A DNA stretch of 64,000 nt. Source: Drosophila miranda. Lineage: Eukaryota; Arthropoda; Insecta; Diptera; Drosophilidae. The stretch spans positions 10,584,001 through 10,648,000 of the forward strand of contig NC_046676.1 in the NCBI RefSeq assembly GCF_003369915.1, read 5' to 3'. A program made the position numbers and the translations under genes. The notes under the pieces were generated by a model that saw only the letters and a list, made by a program, of their open reading frames with translations, ran no database searches and was not told the DNA's origin. Shown here piece after piece: positions 27,696 through 38,700 of this stretch (position 1 is its first letter; every line of letters starts with the position of its first letter).

Positions 27696-30600
27696 ACAAT
27701 ACTCCAAACACTACACATGAATCTACTACTACAAATTCTACAAATAAAATCATTATGAGAGGGCTACATTTGAGAATCGCATAGGGAGGGCTTCTATCAC
27801 AAACTCACAAAATCCAGCGGAAACAATATCTCCAGTATCCAGCGGATACAATTTCTCCTGTATCCAGCGGATACAATATTTCCAGCAACCAGCGGATACA
27901 GCATCTCCTGTATCCAGCGGATACCATTTGTGGTTGATTGTGGATCGATTGGCAATTTCAATACTCCAAACACTTCACATGCATCTACCACTAAAAATTC
28001 TACAAATAAAATCATTATGAGAGGGCCACATTTGAGAATAGCATAGGGAGGGCTTCTATCGCAAACTCCTGTATCCAGCGGATACAATATCTCCAGTATC
28101 CAGCGGATACAGCATCTCCCGTATCCAGCGGATACCATTTGTGGTTGATTGTGGATCGATTGGCAATTTCAATACTCCAACCACTACACATGAATCTACT
28201 ACTACAAATTCTACAAATAAAATCGTTATGAGAGGGCCACATTTGAGAATCGCATAGGGAGGGCTTCTATCGCAAACTCCTGTATCCAGCGGATACAATA
28301 TCTCCAGTATCCAGCGGTTACAATATCTCCAGTATCCAGCGGATACAATATCTCCTGTATCCAGCGGATACCATTTGTGGTTGATTGTGGATCGATTGGC
28401 AATTTCAATACTCCAAACACTACACATGCATCTACTACTACAAATTCTACAAATAAAATCATTATGAGAGGGCCACATTTGAGAATCGCATAGGGAGGGC
28501 TTCTATCGCAAACTCCTGTATCCAGCGGATACAATATCTCCAGTATCCAGCGGATACAATATCTCCAGTATCCAGCGGATACAATATTTCCAGTATCCAG
28601 CGGATACAATATCTCCCGTATCCAGCGGATACCATTTGTGGTTGATTGTGGATCGATTGGCAATTTCAATACTCCAACCACTACACATGAATCTACTACT
28701 ACAAATTCTACAAATAAAATCATTATGAGAGGGCCACATTTGAGAATCGCATAGGGAGGGCTTCTATCGCAAACTCCTGTATCCAGCGGATACAATATCT
28801 CCAGTATCCAGCGGATACAGCATCTCCCGTATCCAGCGGATACCATTTGTGGTTGATTGTGGATCGATTGGAAATTTCAATACTCCAACCACTACACATG
28901 AATCTACTACTACAAATTCTACAAATAAAATCGTTATGAGAGGGCCACATTTGAGAATCGCATAGGGAGGGCTTCTATCGCAAACTCCTGTATCCAGCGG
29001 ATACAATATCTCCAGTATCCAGCGGTTACAATATCTCCAGTATCCAGCGGATACAATATCTCCAGTATCCAGCGGATACAATATCTCCCGTATCCAGCGG
29101 ATACCATTTGTGGTTGATTGTGGATCGATTGGCAATTTCAATACTCCAAACACTACACATGCATCTACTACTACAAATTCTACAAATAAAATCATTATGA
29201 GAGGGCCACATTTGAGAATCGCATAGGGAGGGCTTCTATCGCAAACTCCTGTATCCAGCGGATACAATATCTCCAGTATCCAGCGGATACAATATCTCCA
29301 GTATCCAGCGGATACAATATCTCCAGTATCCAGCGGATACAATATCTCCCGTATCCAGCGGATACCATTTGTGGTTGATTGTGGATCGATTGGCAATTTC
29401 AATACTCCAACCACTACACATGAATCTACTACTACAAATTCTACAAATAAAATCATTATGAGAGGGCCACATTTGAGAATCGCATAGGGAGGGCTTCTAT
29501 CGCAAACTCCTGTATCCAGTGGATACAATATCTCCAGTATCCAGCGGATACAGCATCTCCCGTATCCAGCGGATACAATATCTCCAGTATCCAGCGGATA
29601 CAATATCTCCCGTATCCAGCGGATACCATTTGTGGTTGATTGTGGATCGATTGGCAATTTCAATACTCCAAACACTACACATGCATCTACTACTACAAAT
29701 TCTACAAATAAAATCATTATGAGAGGGCCACATTTGAGAATCGCATAGGGAGGGCTTCTATCGCAAACTCCTGTATCCAGCGGATACAATATCTCCAGTA
29801 TCCAGCGGATACAATATCTACAGTATCCAGCGGATACAATATCTCCAGTATCCAGCGGATACAATATCTCCTGTATCCAGCGAATACCATTTGTGGTTGA
29901 TTGTGGATCGATTGGCAATTTCAATACTCCAACCACTACACATGAATCTACTACTACAAATTCTACAAATAAAATCGTTATGAGAGGGCCACATTTGAGA
30001 ATCGCATAGGGAGGGCTTCTATCGCAAACTCCTGTATCCAGCGGATACAATATTTCCAGTATCCAGCGGTTACAATATCTCCAGTATCCAGCGGATACAA
30101 TATCTCCAGTATCCAGCGGATACAATATCTCCCGTATCCAGCGGATACCATTTGTGGTTGATTGTGGATCGATTGGCAATTTCAATACTCCAAACACTAC
30201 ACATGCATCTACTACTACAAATTCTACAAATAAAATCATTATGAGAGGGCCACATTTGAGAATCGCATAGGGAGGGCTTCTATCGCAAACTCCTGTATCC
30301 AGCGGATACAATATCTCCAGTATCCAGCGGATACAATATCTCCAGTATCCAGCGGATACAATATCTCCAGTATCCAGCGGATACAATATCTCCCGTATCC
30401 AGCGGATACCATTTGTGGTTGATTGTGGATCGATTGGCAATTTCAATACTCCAACCACTACACATGAATCTACTACTACAAATTCTACAAATAAAATCAT
30501 TATGAGAGGGCCACATTTGAGAATCGCATAGGGAGGGCTTCTATCGCAAACTCCTGTATCCAGTGGATACAATATCTCCAGTATCCAGCGGATACAGCAT

Positions 30601-32390
30601 CTCCCGTATCCAGCGGATACAATATCTCCAGTATCCAGCGGATACAGCATCTCCCGTATCCAGCGGATACCATTTGTGGTTGATTGTGGATCGATTGGCA
30701 ATTTCAATACTCCAACCACTACACATGAATCTACTACTACAAATTCTACAAATAAAATCGTTATGAGAGGGCCACATTTGAGAATCGCATAGGGAGGGCT
30801 TCTATCGCAAACTCCTGTATCCAGCGGATACAATATCTCCAGTATCCAGCGGTTACAATATCTCCAGTATCCAGCGGATACAATATCTCCAGTATCCAGC
30901 GGATACAATATCTCCCGTATCCAGCGGATACCATTTGTGGTTGATTGTGGATCGATTGGCAATTTCAATACTCCAAACACTACACATGCATCTACTACTA
31001 CAAATTCTACAAATAAAATCATTATGAGAGGGCCACATTTGAGAATCGCATAGGGAGGGCTTCTATCGCAAACTCCTGTATCCAGCGGATACAATATCTC
31101 CAGTATCCAGCGGTTACAATATCTCCAGTATCCAGCGGATACAATATCTCCAGTATCCAGCGGATACAATATCTCCCGTATCCAGCGGATACCATTTGTG
31201 GTTGATTGTGGATCGATTGGCAATTTCAATACTCCAACCACTACACATGAATCTACTACTACAAATTCTACAAATAAAATCATTATGAGAGGGCCACATT
31301 TGAGAATCGCATAGGGAGGGCTTCTATCGCAAACTCCTGTATCCAGTGGATACAATATCTCCAGTATCCAGCGGATACAGCATCTCCCGTATCCAGCGGA
31401 TACCATTTGTGGTGGATTGTGGATCGATTGGCAATTTCAATACTCCAACCACTACACATGAATCTACTACTACAAATTCTACAAATAAAATCATTATGAG
31501 AGGGCCACATTTGAGAATCGCATAGGGAGGGCTTCTATCGCAAACTCCTGTATCCAGCGGATACAATATCTCCAGTATCTAGCGGATACAATATCTCCAG
31601 TATCCAGCGGATACAATATCTCCTGTATCCAGCGGATACCATTTGTGGTTGATTGTGGATCGATTGGCAATTTCAATACTCCAAACACTACACATGCATC
31701 TACTACTACAAATTCTACAAATAAAATCATTATGAGAGGGCCACATTTGAGAATCGCATAGGGAGGGCTTCTATCGCAAACTCCTGTATCCAGCGGATAC
31801 AATATCTCCAGTATCCAGCGGATACAATATCTCCAGTATCCAGCGGATACAATATCTCCCGTATCCAGCGGATACCATTTGTGGTTGATTGTGGATCGAT
31901 TGGCAATTTCAATACTCCAAACAATACACATGCATCTACTACTACAAATTCTACAATTAAAATCATTATGAGAGGGCCACATTTGAGAATCGCATAGGGA
32001 GGGCTTCTATCGCAAACTCCTGTATCCAGCGGATACAATATCTCCAGTATCCAGCGGATACAATATCTACAGTATCCAGCGGATACAATATCTCCAGTAT
32101 CCAGCGGATACAATATCTCCTGTATCCAGCGAATACCATTTGTGGTTGATTGTGGATCGATTGGCAATTTCAATACTCCAAAAACTACACATGCATCTAC
32201 TACTACAAATTCTACAAATAAAATCATTATGAGAGGGCCACATTTGAGAATCGCATAGGGAGGGCTTCTATCGCAAACTCCTGTATCCAGCGGATACAAT
32301 ATCTCCTGTATCCAGCGGATACAACATCTCCTGTATCCAGCGGATACCTTTTTTGGTTGATTGTGGATCGATTGGCAATTTCAATATTCA
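27696..32390. repeat. Satellite family B, block 9 with 261-bp and 1044-bp periodicity
   Basis: Terminal B array. From 28936 to 31285 the ATGAGAGGG landmark recurs every 261 bp nine times in a row, and marker variants repeat every 1044 bp (four units). 261 is divisible by three, so one minus-strand frame stays open for 880 codons at 28764-31406. That frame follows from the period and is not evidence of a gene. The array decays at about 32390 into AT-rich unique sequence. Confidence 0.95.
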
Positions 32391-32882
32391 ATACTACAAT
32401 TTCTACCATCAAATTCTTCAATATAAAAAAGTTTAATTTAGATTAAAATCGTTTTAATCGTCTACTTATCGGGCACACTAGCGTGACACGTGCTTGCTGG
32501 AATGCTCCTACGCGGATTTTTAGCCCCTTCGGCAGTTTAAAGTAATTCGTTTGATAAAATCTTAAACAAATTAAGTGAATGTGAAATTCACAAAATTTCA
32601 TAAGACATTGTTGGTACTCCTAAAAGAATCCCCATATAATCCAAAACAACATCCGATCCCTCCAATTGAAATGAATTTGCCTGTTACCTGAAAAAACTCT
32701 TTGTCTTTTCCCCCAGAACATATTCACTGATCAAAAACAACAAAGAGGACACTTCAAATGAAAATGGAGCGAAGAGGTAATACGAGAAAATACAAAAAGT
32801 GAAGAAATATATACATATAATAATAAAATTAAATAGGAAGAAAAAAGCAGTAAACAGAGTAAATCATAATTGAAACACTCAC
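32391..32882. other. Unique AT-rich spacer beside the satellite edge
   Basis: About 490 bp that match neither satellite. No reading frame, RNA gene or clear promoter is seen. On the minus strand this would be the start of an intron following the candidate exon at 32883-32917, leading into the satellite. Confidence 0.5.
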
Positions 32883-32917
32883 CTGTTCCCATTATTATAT
32901 TGTGAAGCGCTGAACAT
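32883..32917 (-). CDS. Candidate first coding exon with splice donor
   Basis: On the minus strand an ATG at 32917 opens 11 codons plus two bases (MFSASQYNNGN) ending in ACAG directly before GTGAGT, a full-consensus fly 5' splice site at 32882-32877. The minus-strand sequence upstream (32918 to about 33100) is rich in CAACAAC and CTACAAC, typical of Drosophila 5' leaders, though that is weak evidence. If real, the next exon would lie beyond the spacer, inside or beyond the satellite, so the gene would have a satellite-filled intron or be a severed 5' end. No gene is recognised. The donor is the main evidence, and transcript data would be needed to confirm it. Confidence 0.25.
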
Positions 32918-33100
32918 TACTTGCTGTTTCCTTTTATTGCGCTGTTGTAGTTTGTTGTTGTAGTATGTTTTTGTAGTTTGTTGTTGGTAGTTGGTAGTCA
33001 CACACAAACACATACAAAAAAATACAAAATAAATAGTAAATTCGTGTCGCCTCGCATTCCTTGCCAGTCCTTTCAACATTAATTTTACTCGTTCGCACAT

Positions 33101-34190
33101 TCACTCACAATAGGCTCTTTTTACTTGATTTTCTTTTTAGATTCCCTTTAGCTTATTTATACATTTTTATTTTATTATTTATTTATTTGTATTTTGCTAT
33201 TTATTTATTTTGTATTTTAATATTTATTTATTTGTATTTTTATTTTTATTTTTTTATTTTTTTATTTAATTGTAGATATTTCCCTTTAATTGTTTATTTA
33301 TTCACAGATATTTATTTGTTCAAATTTATTTTTATTTCTGTACGTTTTTATTAAAATGTTTAATTTTTTCTTTATATTTATTTATTTTTATTTCATATAA
33401 TTTTGTTATTTTTTTTTGTTTTTTTTTGTTATTTACATATATATTTACTTTATTTATTTTTGTATTTTGTTGTATTGTATTTTTTTTATTAAATGTATTT
33501 ATTAATTTTTTTATTTTTTTGTTAAATTTTATTCTATAATTTATTATGTTTCTTTTATTATTTATTTATTTTATTTATTATTTATTTATTTTTTTTTTTA
33601 TTTGTATTCAATTTTTTTTTTTATTTTTTTTATACATATAAATATTACATATATTTTTATTTAAATTTATATTTTATTGTTTGTATTTTTTTATTAAATG
33701 TATTTATTTATTTTTTTATTTAAATGTGAATATTTTTATATTATTTATTATTAATTTATAATTTATTTTATTTTTTAATTTGTTTATTTAAATTAATTTA
33801 TTTTTATTTTATAATTTTTTTTGTATTTTTAGTTTTTTTTTAAATTTTGTTTTTTTATTTAAATGAATTTACTTTAATTTTATTTTTCTTTTGTTTACTG
33901 ATTTATTCCTTTGATTATTTATTTAAATTTATTTATTTATATTTTATTAATTATTTATTTAAATGTTTTTATTTATATTTTATTAACTATTTAATTAAAT
34001 TTATTTATTTATATTTTATTAATTATTTATTTCAATTTATTTTATCACTTTATTATTTTTAGTTTTTTTTTGTTTTATTTATAATTTGTTTATTTTTTTT
34101 TTTATTTATATTTTATTATTATATTTTTCAATTGAATTATTATTCATTTTATTATTAATGAGTTTCATTTATATTTTTATTAAATGGTGA
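33101..34190. repeat. T-rich low-complexity DNA (TTTATTTA type)
   Basis: About 1.1 kb composed almost entirely of T and A on the plus strand, with irregular TTTATTTAT and poly(T) runs. The plus-strand frames here read Phe, Leu, Tyr and Ile only, as expected by composition. No gene is supported. Confidence 0.85.
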
Positions 34191-34307
34191 TCACAAAGAA
34201 GGAATATTTAATTGAAGGGCGCGCGCACGCACTTTTCGAAACACACGATTTAGTTGTCCACTTTTATGACCGTATTGGATGATGGACCGGGGGGAACTGA
34301 GAACTGT
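34191..34307. other. Unique linker before the minisatellite
   Basis: Short sequence between the T-rich block and the 123-bp repeat. It has a GCGCGCGCACGCAC purine-pyrimidine alternating run at about 34219. No gene is seen. Confidence 0.4.
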
Positions 34308-34953
34308 GATAAGAGTGCAGCAGCGTCGACGGCTCAAAGCTTCTTCGAAGAACGAGAGCAGAGCTGGTGTCCGAAAGAGCGTAGCGAACGACAGTGGGTG
34401 GTGAGTGGGCTGCAGCAGTTCGAGATAAGTGATAAGAGCGCAGCAGCGTTGGCCGCTCAAAACTTCTTCGAAGAACGAGAGCGAAGCTGGTGTCCGAAAG
34501 AGCGTAGCGAACGACAGTGGGTGGTGAGTGGGCTGCAACAGAGCAAGATAAGTGATAAGAGCGCAGCAGCGTTGGCCGCTCAAAACTTCTTCGAAGAACG
34601 AGAGCGAAGCTGGTGTCCGAAAGAGCGTAGCGAACGACAGTGGGTGGTGAGTGGGCTGCAACAGAGCAAGATAAGTGATAAGAGCGCAGCAGCGTTGGCC
34701 GCTCAAAACTTCTTCGAAGAACGAGAGCGAAGCTGGTGTCCGAAAGAGCGTAGCGAACGACAGTGGGTGGTGAGTGGGCTGCAACAGAGCAAGATAAGTG
34801 ATAAGAGCGCAGCAGCGACGACGGCTCAAAGCTTCTTCGAAGAACGAGAGCAGAGCTGGTGTCCGAAAGAGCGTAGCGAACGAAAGAGGGTGGTGAGTGG
34901 GCTGCAGCGGTGCAAGATAAGATAAGCAGCGTTGGCCGCTCAAAACTTCTTCT
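34308..34953. repeat. 123-bp minisatellite, five full copies plus a partial
   Basis: GATAAGAG starts at 34308, 34431, 34554, 34677 and 34800, an exact 123-bp period. A truncated sixth copy follows from about 34921. Each unit contains a 12-bp palindrome TTCTTCGAAGAA and motifs such as GAGCGTAGCGAACGA. The middle copies are nearly identical and the first and last are more diverged. The period equals 41 codons and neither strand has stops in one frame, so long ORFs run through the array on both strands. They lack any recognised domain and are most simply explained by the period. Confidence 0.9.
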
Positions 34954-34982
34954 CTCCCCACAGTATACTCTCTTTTTCTTTG

Positions 34983-35200
34983 GCTCTCAGCTAGCTCCTA
35001 AATTAGCATGCGTCTGTGAAGACAAGAGCATCGCTTCGTTCTCTGTTAGCTCACGCTCTCATGTTCTTTCGCTGTTAGCTCGCTACTAAATTAACATGCC
35101 TCTGTAACAACAAGTAAATTGCTTCGTTCTCTGTTAGCTTACGCTCTTATGTTCTATCGCTGTTAGCGCGCTACTAAATTAACATGCCTCTGTAACCAAC
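34983..35200. repeat. 88-bp tandem repeat, about 2.4 copies
   Basis: The landmark CTACTAAATTAACATGCC occurs at 35083 and 35171, and as CTCCTAAATTAGCATGCG at 34995, giving an 88-bp period. Units contain TTCTCTGTTAGCT and CGCTGTTAGC. Later copies are closer to each other than to the first. Confidence 0.8.
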
Positions 35201-35501
35201 TTTCCCTCCCAAATTATAAATTACTGATGATAATAAAAGGTAGCTGCTATGAAACTACCAACAGTGGCTGCTATGAAACTATTAAAACCAGAATTTTGAA
35301 TTTTGGGGTATAAAAATACCCCATAGTACTATGAAGGGTTAATCGCAGCGTCAGCTGTTTCGGCCAGAATTTCGGTTTCGGTTCAAAGTCCGTCCACTTT
35401 CGCGAAATCTGGTTTGATTATTTGTTATTGCCGAATAATTGTATTGCGATTAGATAGTCGGTCTGTCGAACCGGGCGGGCTACGTAATTTGGAGCAGCAA
35501 A
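35201..35501 (+). promoter_or_regulatory. Esterase upstream region with TATA-containing hairpin
   Basis: At 35305-35322 there is a perfect inverted repeat, GGGGTAT and ATACCCC around AAAA, with a TATAAAA box at 35309-35315 within it. This is the best core-promoter candidate for the esterase and would place the transcription start near 35340, where TCAGCTG occurs at 35351. The leader would then be about 160 nt. Promoter use is inferred from sequence only. Confidence 0.4.
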
Positions 35502-37358
35502 ATGCAACGGATTGGCGGCAAATCCATTCTCGTGAGACTCTACAGCAGCATGAAGGTAATTTCATTTGTTCTGCTGCAGCATCTCTGTTAATTAATGGGA
35601 TTTTTTGTGATCACCAGGTGAAAATTCCAGTGAAGCAGGGTATTGTTGTGGGCCAGCAACAGAAGCTGCCAAGTGGCCTGGAGTACAATAGTTTCTTGGG
35701 GGTGCCATACGCCGAACCACCTGTTGGTAACCTCAGATTTCGAGTAAGTGCTTTCCCAACCTGCAACAGATATTTATAACGTAATTTGCACATTTAGAGC
35801 CCCGTGCCGCAAGAGCGCTTCGAGGAGCATGAGCTGGACTGTAGCAGGGAGAGAGACGTGTCGCACCAACGCGATCCTTTCACCACAGAAGTGGCTGGCT
35901 CCGAGAACTGCCTCTTCCTCAATGTGTACGCCCCCAAGGGCAAAAGATCATCGTCGCCCTTGCCCGTCATGGTGTGGATTCACGGCGGTGGCTTCTTTTT
36001 TGGCAATGGCAACAGCGACTTGTGAGTGGATCTGTTCACAGCTGCTCAGAGTAGAGCTAAGCTCTAAACTAAATACTTTCAGCCACTTTCCAGCCAAGCT
36101 CATGGAGCAGGATGTGATTGTGGTCACCTTGAACTATCGCCTCGGTGCCCTGGGATTCCTTAGTTTGCCGGAGGAAGGCATACACGGCAATATGGGACTG
36201 AAGGATCAGCGCATGGCCTTGCAGTGGCTGCAGGAGAACATAGCCAGCTTCAATGGTGACCCCAACAATGTGACCCTCTTCGGCGAAAGCGCTGGTGGGG
36301 CGTCCGTTCACCTGCATACATATTCCCGACACGCCAACAAACTCTTTCATAAGGCCATCATGCAGAGCGGAACGGGCAACATGGAATGGGCGTTTCAACC
36401 AAATGCGGTATTTAAAACACGTCGACTGGCAGAACTGCTGGGCGGCGGCGATTTTGGGAGCAACACGAAGGCCCTGTTGGAGTTCCTTCAGTCTGAGAAA
36501 GTAAAACCGATTGGTATTTTGGCCAATACGATGAAAGTACTGACTGCGGATGAGCGGCGTCGTCACCTGCCGTTCGTCTTCAAGCCTGTTGTCGAGGAGG
36601 CCAGCAGTCCGGATAGTTTCATCGATCAGAATATTTTGGATCTGATGCACAAAAAGGACCACGTGGGGAAAATGCCCATGATCATGGGCTACAACTCTGC
36701 GGAAGGACTGGCAATGATTGTGAGGGCCAAGACGAAACTGGAGGACTACGAACAAGATCTTGCGCGAACGGTGCCCCGCAACCTGGTGCCAGACCCACAG
36801 GCACCAGAAGCTCAGGAAGCAGCAGCTGACATACGTAACTTCTACTTCGACGGCCAGGCATTGACCAAGAAACATCTTAACAGTATGGTGGATTTGTTCT
36901 CCGACTATCACTTCAGCATGGATCTGCAGATTACGGCAGAGATCCATGCCAACTGTCAGACGCAGTCGCCACTGTACTTCTATCGTCTGGACTACGTTGG
37001 CGGTCGCAATTTATACAAAACCATCTTCCAGAATGAGAATCTTCGCGGAGTAGCCCATGCTGATGATATTTGCTATCTATTCCAGATGGCCGGCGACGAT
37101 TCTCCGATGCAAAAGGAGGATGCGCTCGTCTCGGAGAGGATTTGCCAGATGTGGGCGAATTTCGCGCGGCACGGAAAGCCATCCGACAGTTGGAAACCTG
37201 TACAAAAAGCCCTGCCTGGCCAGCCCATGCAGCTGGACTGCCTACTCATTGATCGGGAATGTAAAATGCAAAAGAATCCGGATGCAGACCGTATGGATTT
37301 CTGGCGCAGCATGTACAAGCGATACAGCCCCCAGTGTTCTGTGAGGGCCAAACTGTAA
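35502..37358 (+). CDS. Carboxylesterase, alpha-esterase-like (alpha/beta hydrolase)
   Basis: Predicted serine hydrolase that cleaves carboxylic esters. Four exons, 35502-35555, 35618-35743, 35798-36021 and 36083-37358, with short GT-AG introns, encode 559 aa, the usual family length. Seen in the protein are the oxyanion-hole HGGG at 122-125, the nucleophile in GESAGG (Ser204), the acid in NSAEGL (Glu342) and the base in VAHADD (His460), so the enzyme should be active. SHADD/AHADD-type surroundings of the histidine and the lack of a hydrophobic signal peptide point to the intracellular alpha-esterase group rather than to secreted juvenile-hormone or beta esterases. The first 18 residues are basic with no acidic residue, which might act as a mitochondrial presequence. 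The C-terminus is AKL, a canonical peroxisomal targeting tripeptide. The start is the first ATG in frame with the conserved exon 2. No break is seen. The exact orthologue is not recognised. Confidence 0.9.
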
Positions 37359-37371
37359 ATTGCATTGAAAA

Positions 37372-37377
37372 AATAAA
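37372..37377 (+). terminator. Poly(A) signal of the esterase
   Basis: AATAAA 14 nt after the stop codon, followed by A/T-rich DNA. This implies a very short 3' UTR, which is common in Drosophila esterase genes. Confidence 0.6.
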
Positions 37378-37380
37378 AAC

Positions 37381-38299
37381 TCTAAAATTCTTTGACACTA
37401 AAATTTTCGTGGAGGGTATTTTAGTGGGTTAACTGTTACCCATTAGTTTAAACCTTGCTGTAGTCAAAATACAATAAATGGGATTCCTTAAAAATAGCCA
37501 ATCTTGTAGAAAATTTATTCATTAAAGGCTTAAAATTCTATAGACAGGGCTAAGCTCTTAAATAGAAAACATTGTTCGACGGAATCTCAAAATTGAGCAA
37601 TATGATATATGAACTTTTTGCTAAAACCTTTTTTTAGACTAAATCCAACAAAAGCAAGACTTTAAAATAAAACAGTGAAGTGGAAAATAGATTCATTAAT
37701 TGTATAAAACTATGTGGGCATAGCTGGGCGTTCTTTCTAGCTAGTAATATTCGACGGAATATCAAAATATAGCAACATGAACGACTATCTTCTTCGTTTG
37801 TTTTGTTTTGTAAAAATAAGCCAGTTAATTCGAAAAATGATTCATTAATCGAATAAAACTATGTGGGCATGGCTTAATGTTCTACATAGCTAATAATATT
37901 CGACGGAACATCAAAATTTTGCAATATGGTTTCCAATCCTTGACGGAGAACCATTAACCTATTATAAGCAAAATTTCCACCGAAAATAATGAAAATTTAA
38001 TAATGTTAGCGCAGTTCAGGTAAAAGATATAGTGGTTTTTTTAAAAGTTCATACGAAAGATGGCATGAATCTACAATTAGTATTAGCAATCGTTAATATT
38101 TTCCGCCACTTACCTCAAGTAGTTGAACTATTTAAATAGAGGGGGCTTTAGTGGGCTAACTTCGGTTTTTCATCATACGAGACGCTATTGTTGTTGAAGA
38201 ACCAAAATTGAGGCAAAAAAATCAAAGTCAAGTATTTAAAATAAGCCAGTCAAGTAGAAAATAGATGCATTAATTGGATAAAATTATGTGGGCAGGACT
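37381..38299. repeat. AT-rich spacer with diverged repeats carrying a GACGGAAT dyad
   Basis: Between the esterase and the amplicon, a block of about 100 bp recurs in degraded form. Marked parts are ATTCATTAAT, AAAACTATGTGGGCATGGCT and TTCGACGGAATATCAAAA, near 37573, 37747 and 37909, with a related block at 38260-38350. Each has a small dyad around CGACGG. The last copy straddles the left edge of the SMC2 amplicon. No gene is seen, and the family is not recognised. Confidence 0.6.
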
Positions 38300-38314
38300 G
38301 AGAGAACGCTAGTA

Positions 38315-38346
38315 ATATTCCACGGAATGTAAACATCGTGGAATAT
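38315..38346. repeat. Inverted repeat at the amplicon edge
   Basis: Perfect 10-bp arms ATATTCCACG (38315-38324) and CGTGGAATAT (38337-38346) around a 12-nt loop, lying 15 bp inside the amplicon edge. It is repeated at the same place in units 2 to 5 (44002, 49693, 55380 and 61069). The related spacer repeats upstream have shorter dyads, so this arm may have formed from that family. Confidence 0.8.
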
Positions 38347-38359
38347 AGAACTTGAATTC

Positions 38360-38700
38360 GTCAGTATATTTACGGTATATTTTTAAAATGAGACGGTATA
38401 TTTTGGTATATTTCTGAGGGTTGAAATAAACTAAAACAGACCAGTGCTGCCAGAATTGGATGATATAACAAAATACGAATTAGAAATATATGACTCTTGT
38501 CCGATTTCTCGCTACAAATTAACAAATATTACAATTACAAAAATAAAAAAACAGAAATTTGTTGTACTAAATTATTTTTAGCCAAAATAAGCTAAATGAA
38601 CTGTTAAATAAGCTAGATTTCAAGCTATAAGAATTTCAATTATTTTTCAAGCTATTTGCTAGCCAAATCTAGCTTAAAATAAGCTAAGATGGCAACACTG
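38360..38700 (+). promoter_or_regulatory. SMC2 core promoter region (unit 1)
   Basis: Three Drosophila core-promoter elements are visible upstream of the SMC2 start codon. GTCAGTATATTT at 38360-38371 fits Ohler motif 6 (KTYRGTATWTTT). The reverse complement of 38440-38452 (TGGCAGCACTGGT) fits motif 7. TGGCAACACTG at 38690-38700 resembles motif 1, with two mismatches to YGGTCACACTR. There is no TATA box at the usual place, consistent with a TATA-less housekeeping promoter. The same elements are in every unit (TGGCAACACTG at 44377, 50068, 55755 and 61444), so each copy has its own promoter. AAGCTA and TAGCTT hexamers cluster at 38590-38690, with unknown meaning. Confidence 0.55.

Noticed and set aside
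2329..32421. Many 60-340-codon frames on both strands of the satellites
   Set aside because: They shift frame with the 25-bp subrepeat number, overlap each other on both strands and repeat the same peptide words. They follow from repeat composition.
33061..34062. Plus-strand frames rich in Phe, Leu, Tyr and Ile in the T-rich block
   Set aside because: Pure low-complexity TTTATTTA translation, with no domain and no splice or promoter context.
34320..34950. Heat-shock elements in the 123-bp minisatellite (TTCTTCGAAGAA)
   Set aside because: The spacing is wrong. HSEs need TTC and GAA in alternating 5-bp units with two bases between, and here the triplets are adjacent.
35414..35779. 121-codon frame covering the esterase 5' end
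   Set aside because: It reads through two introns. The spliced model from ATG 35502 gives conserved family sequence across both junctions.
38590..38690. Transposon terminal repeats from clustered AAGCTA / TAGCTT words upstream of SMC2
   Set aside because: No target-site duplication or long matched termini could be found, so it is left as promoter-proximal repeated hexamers.
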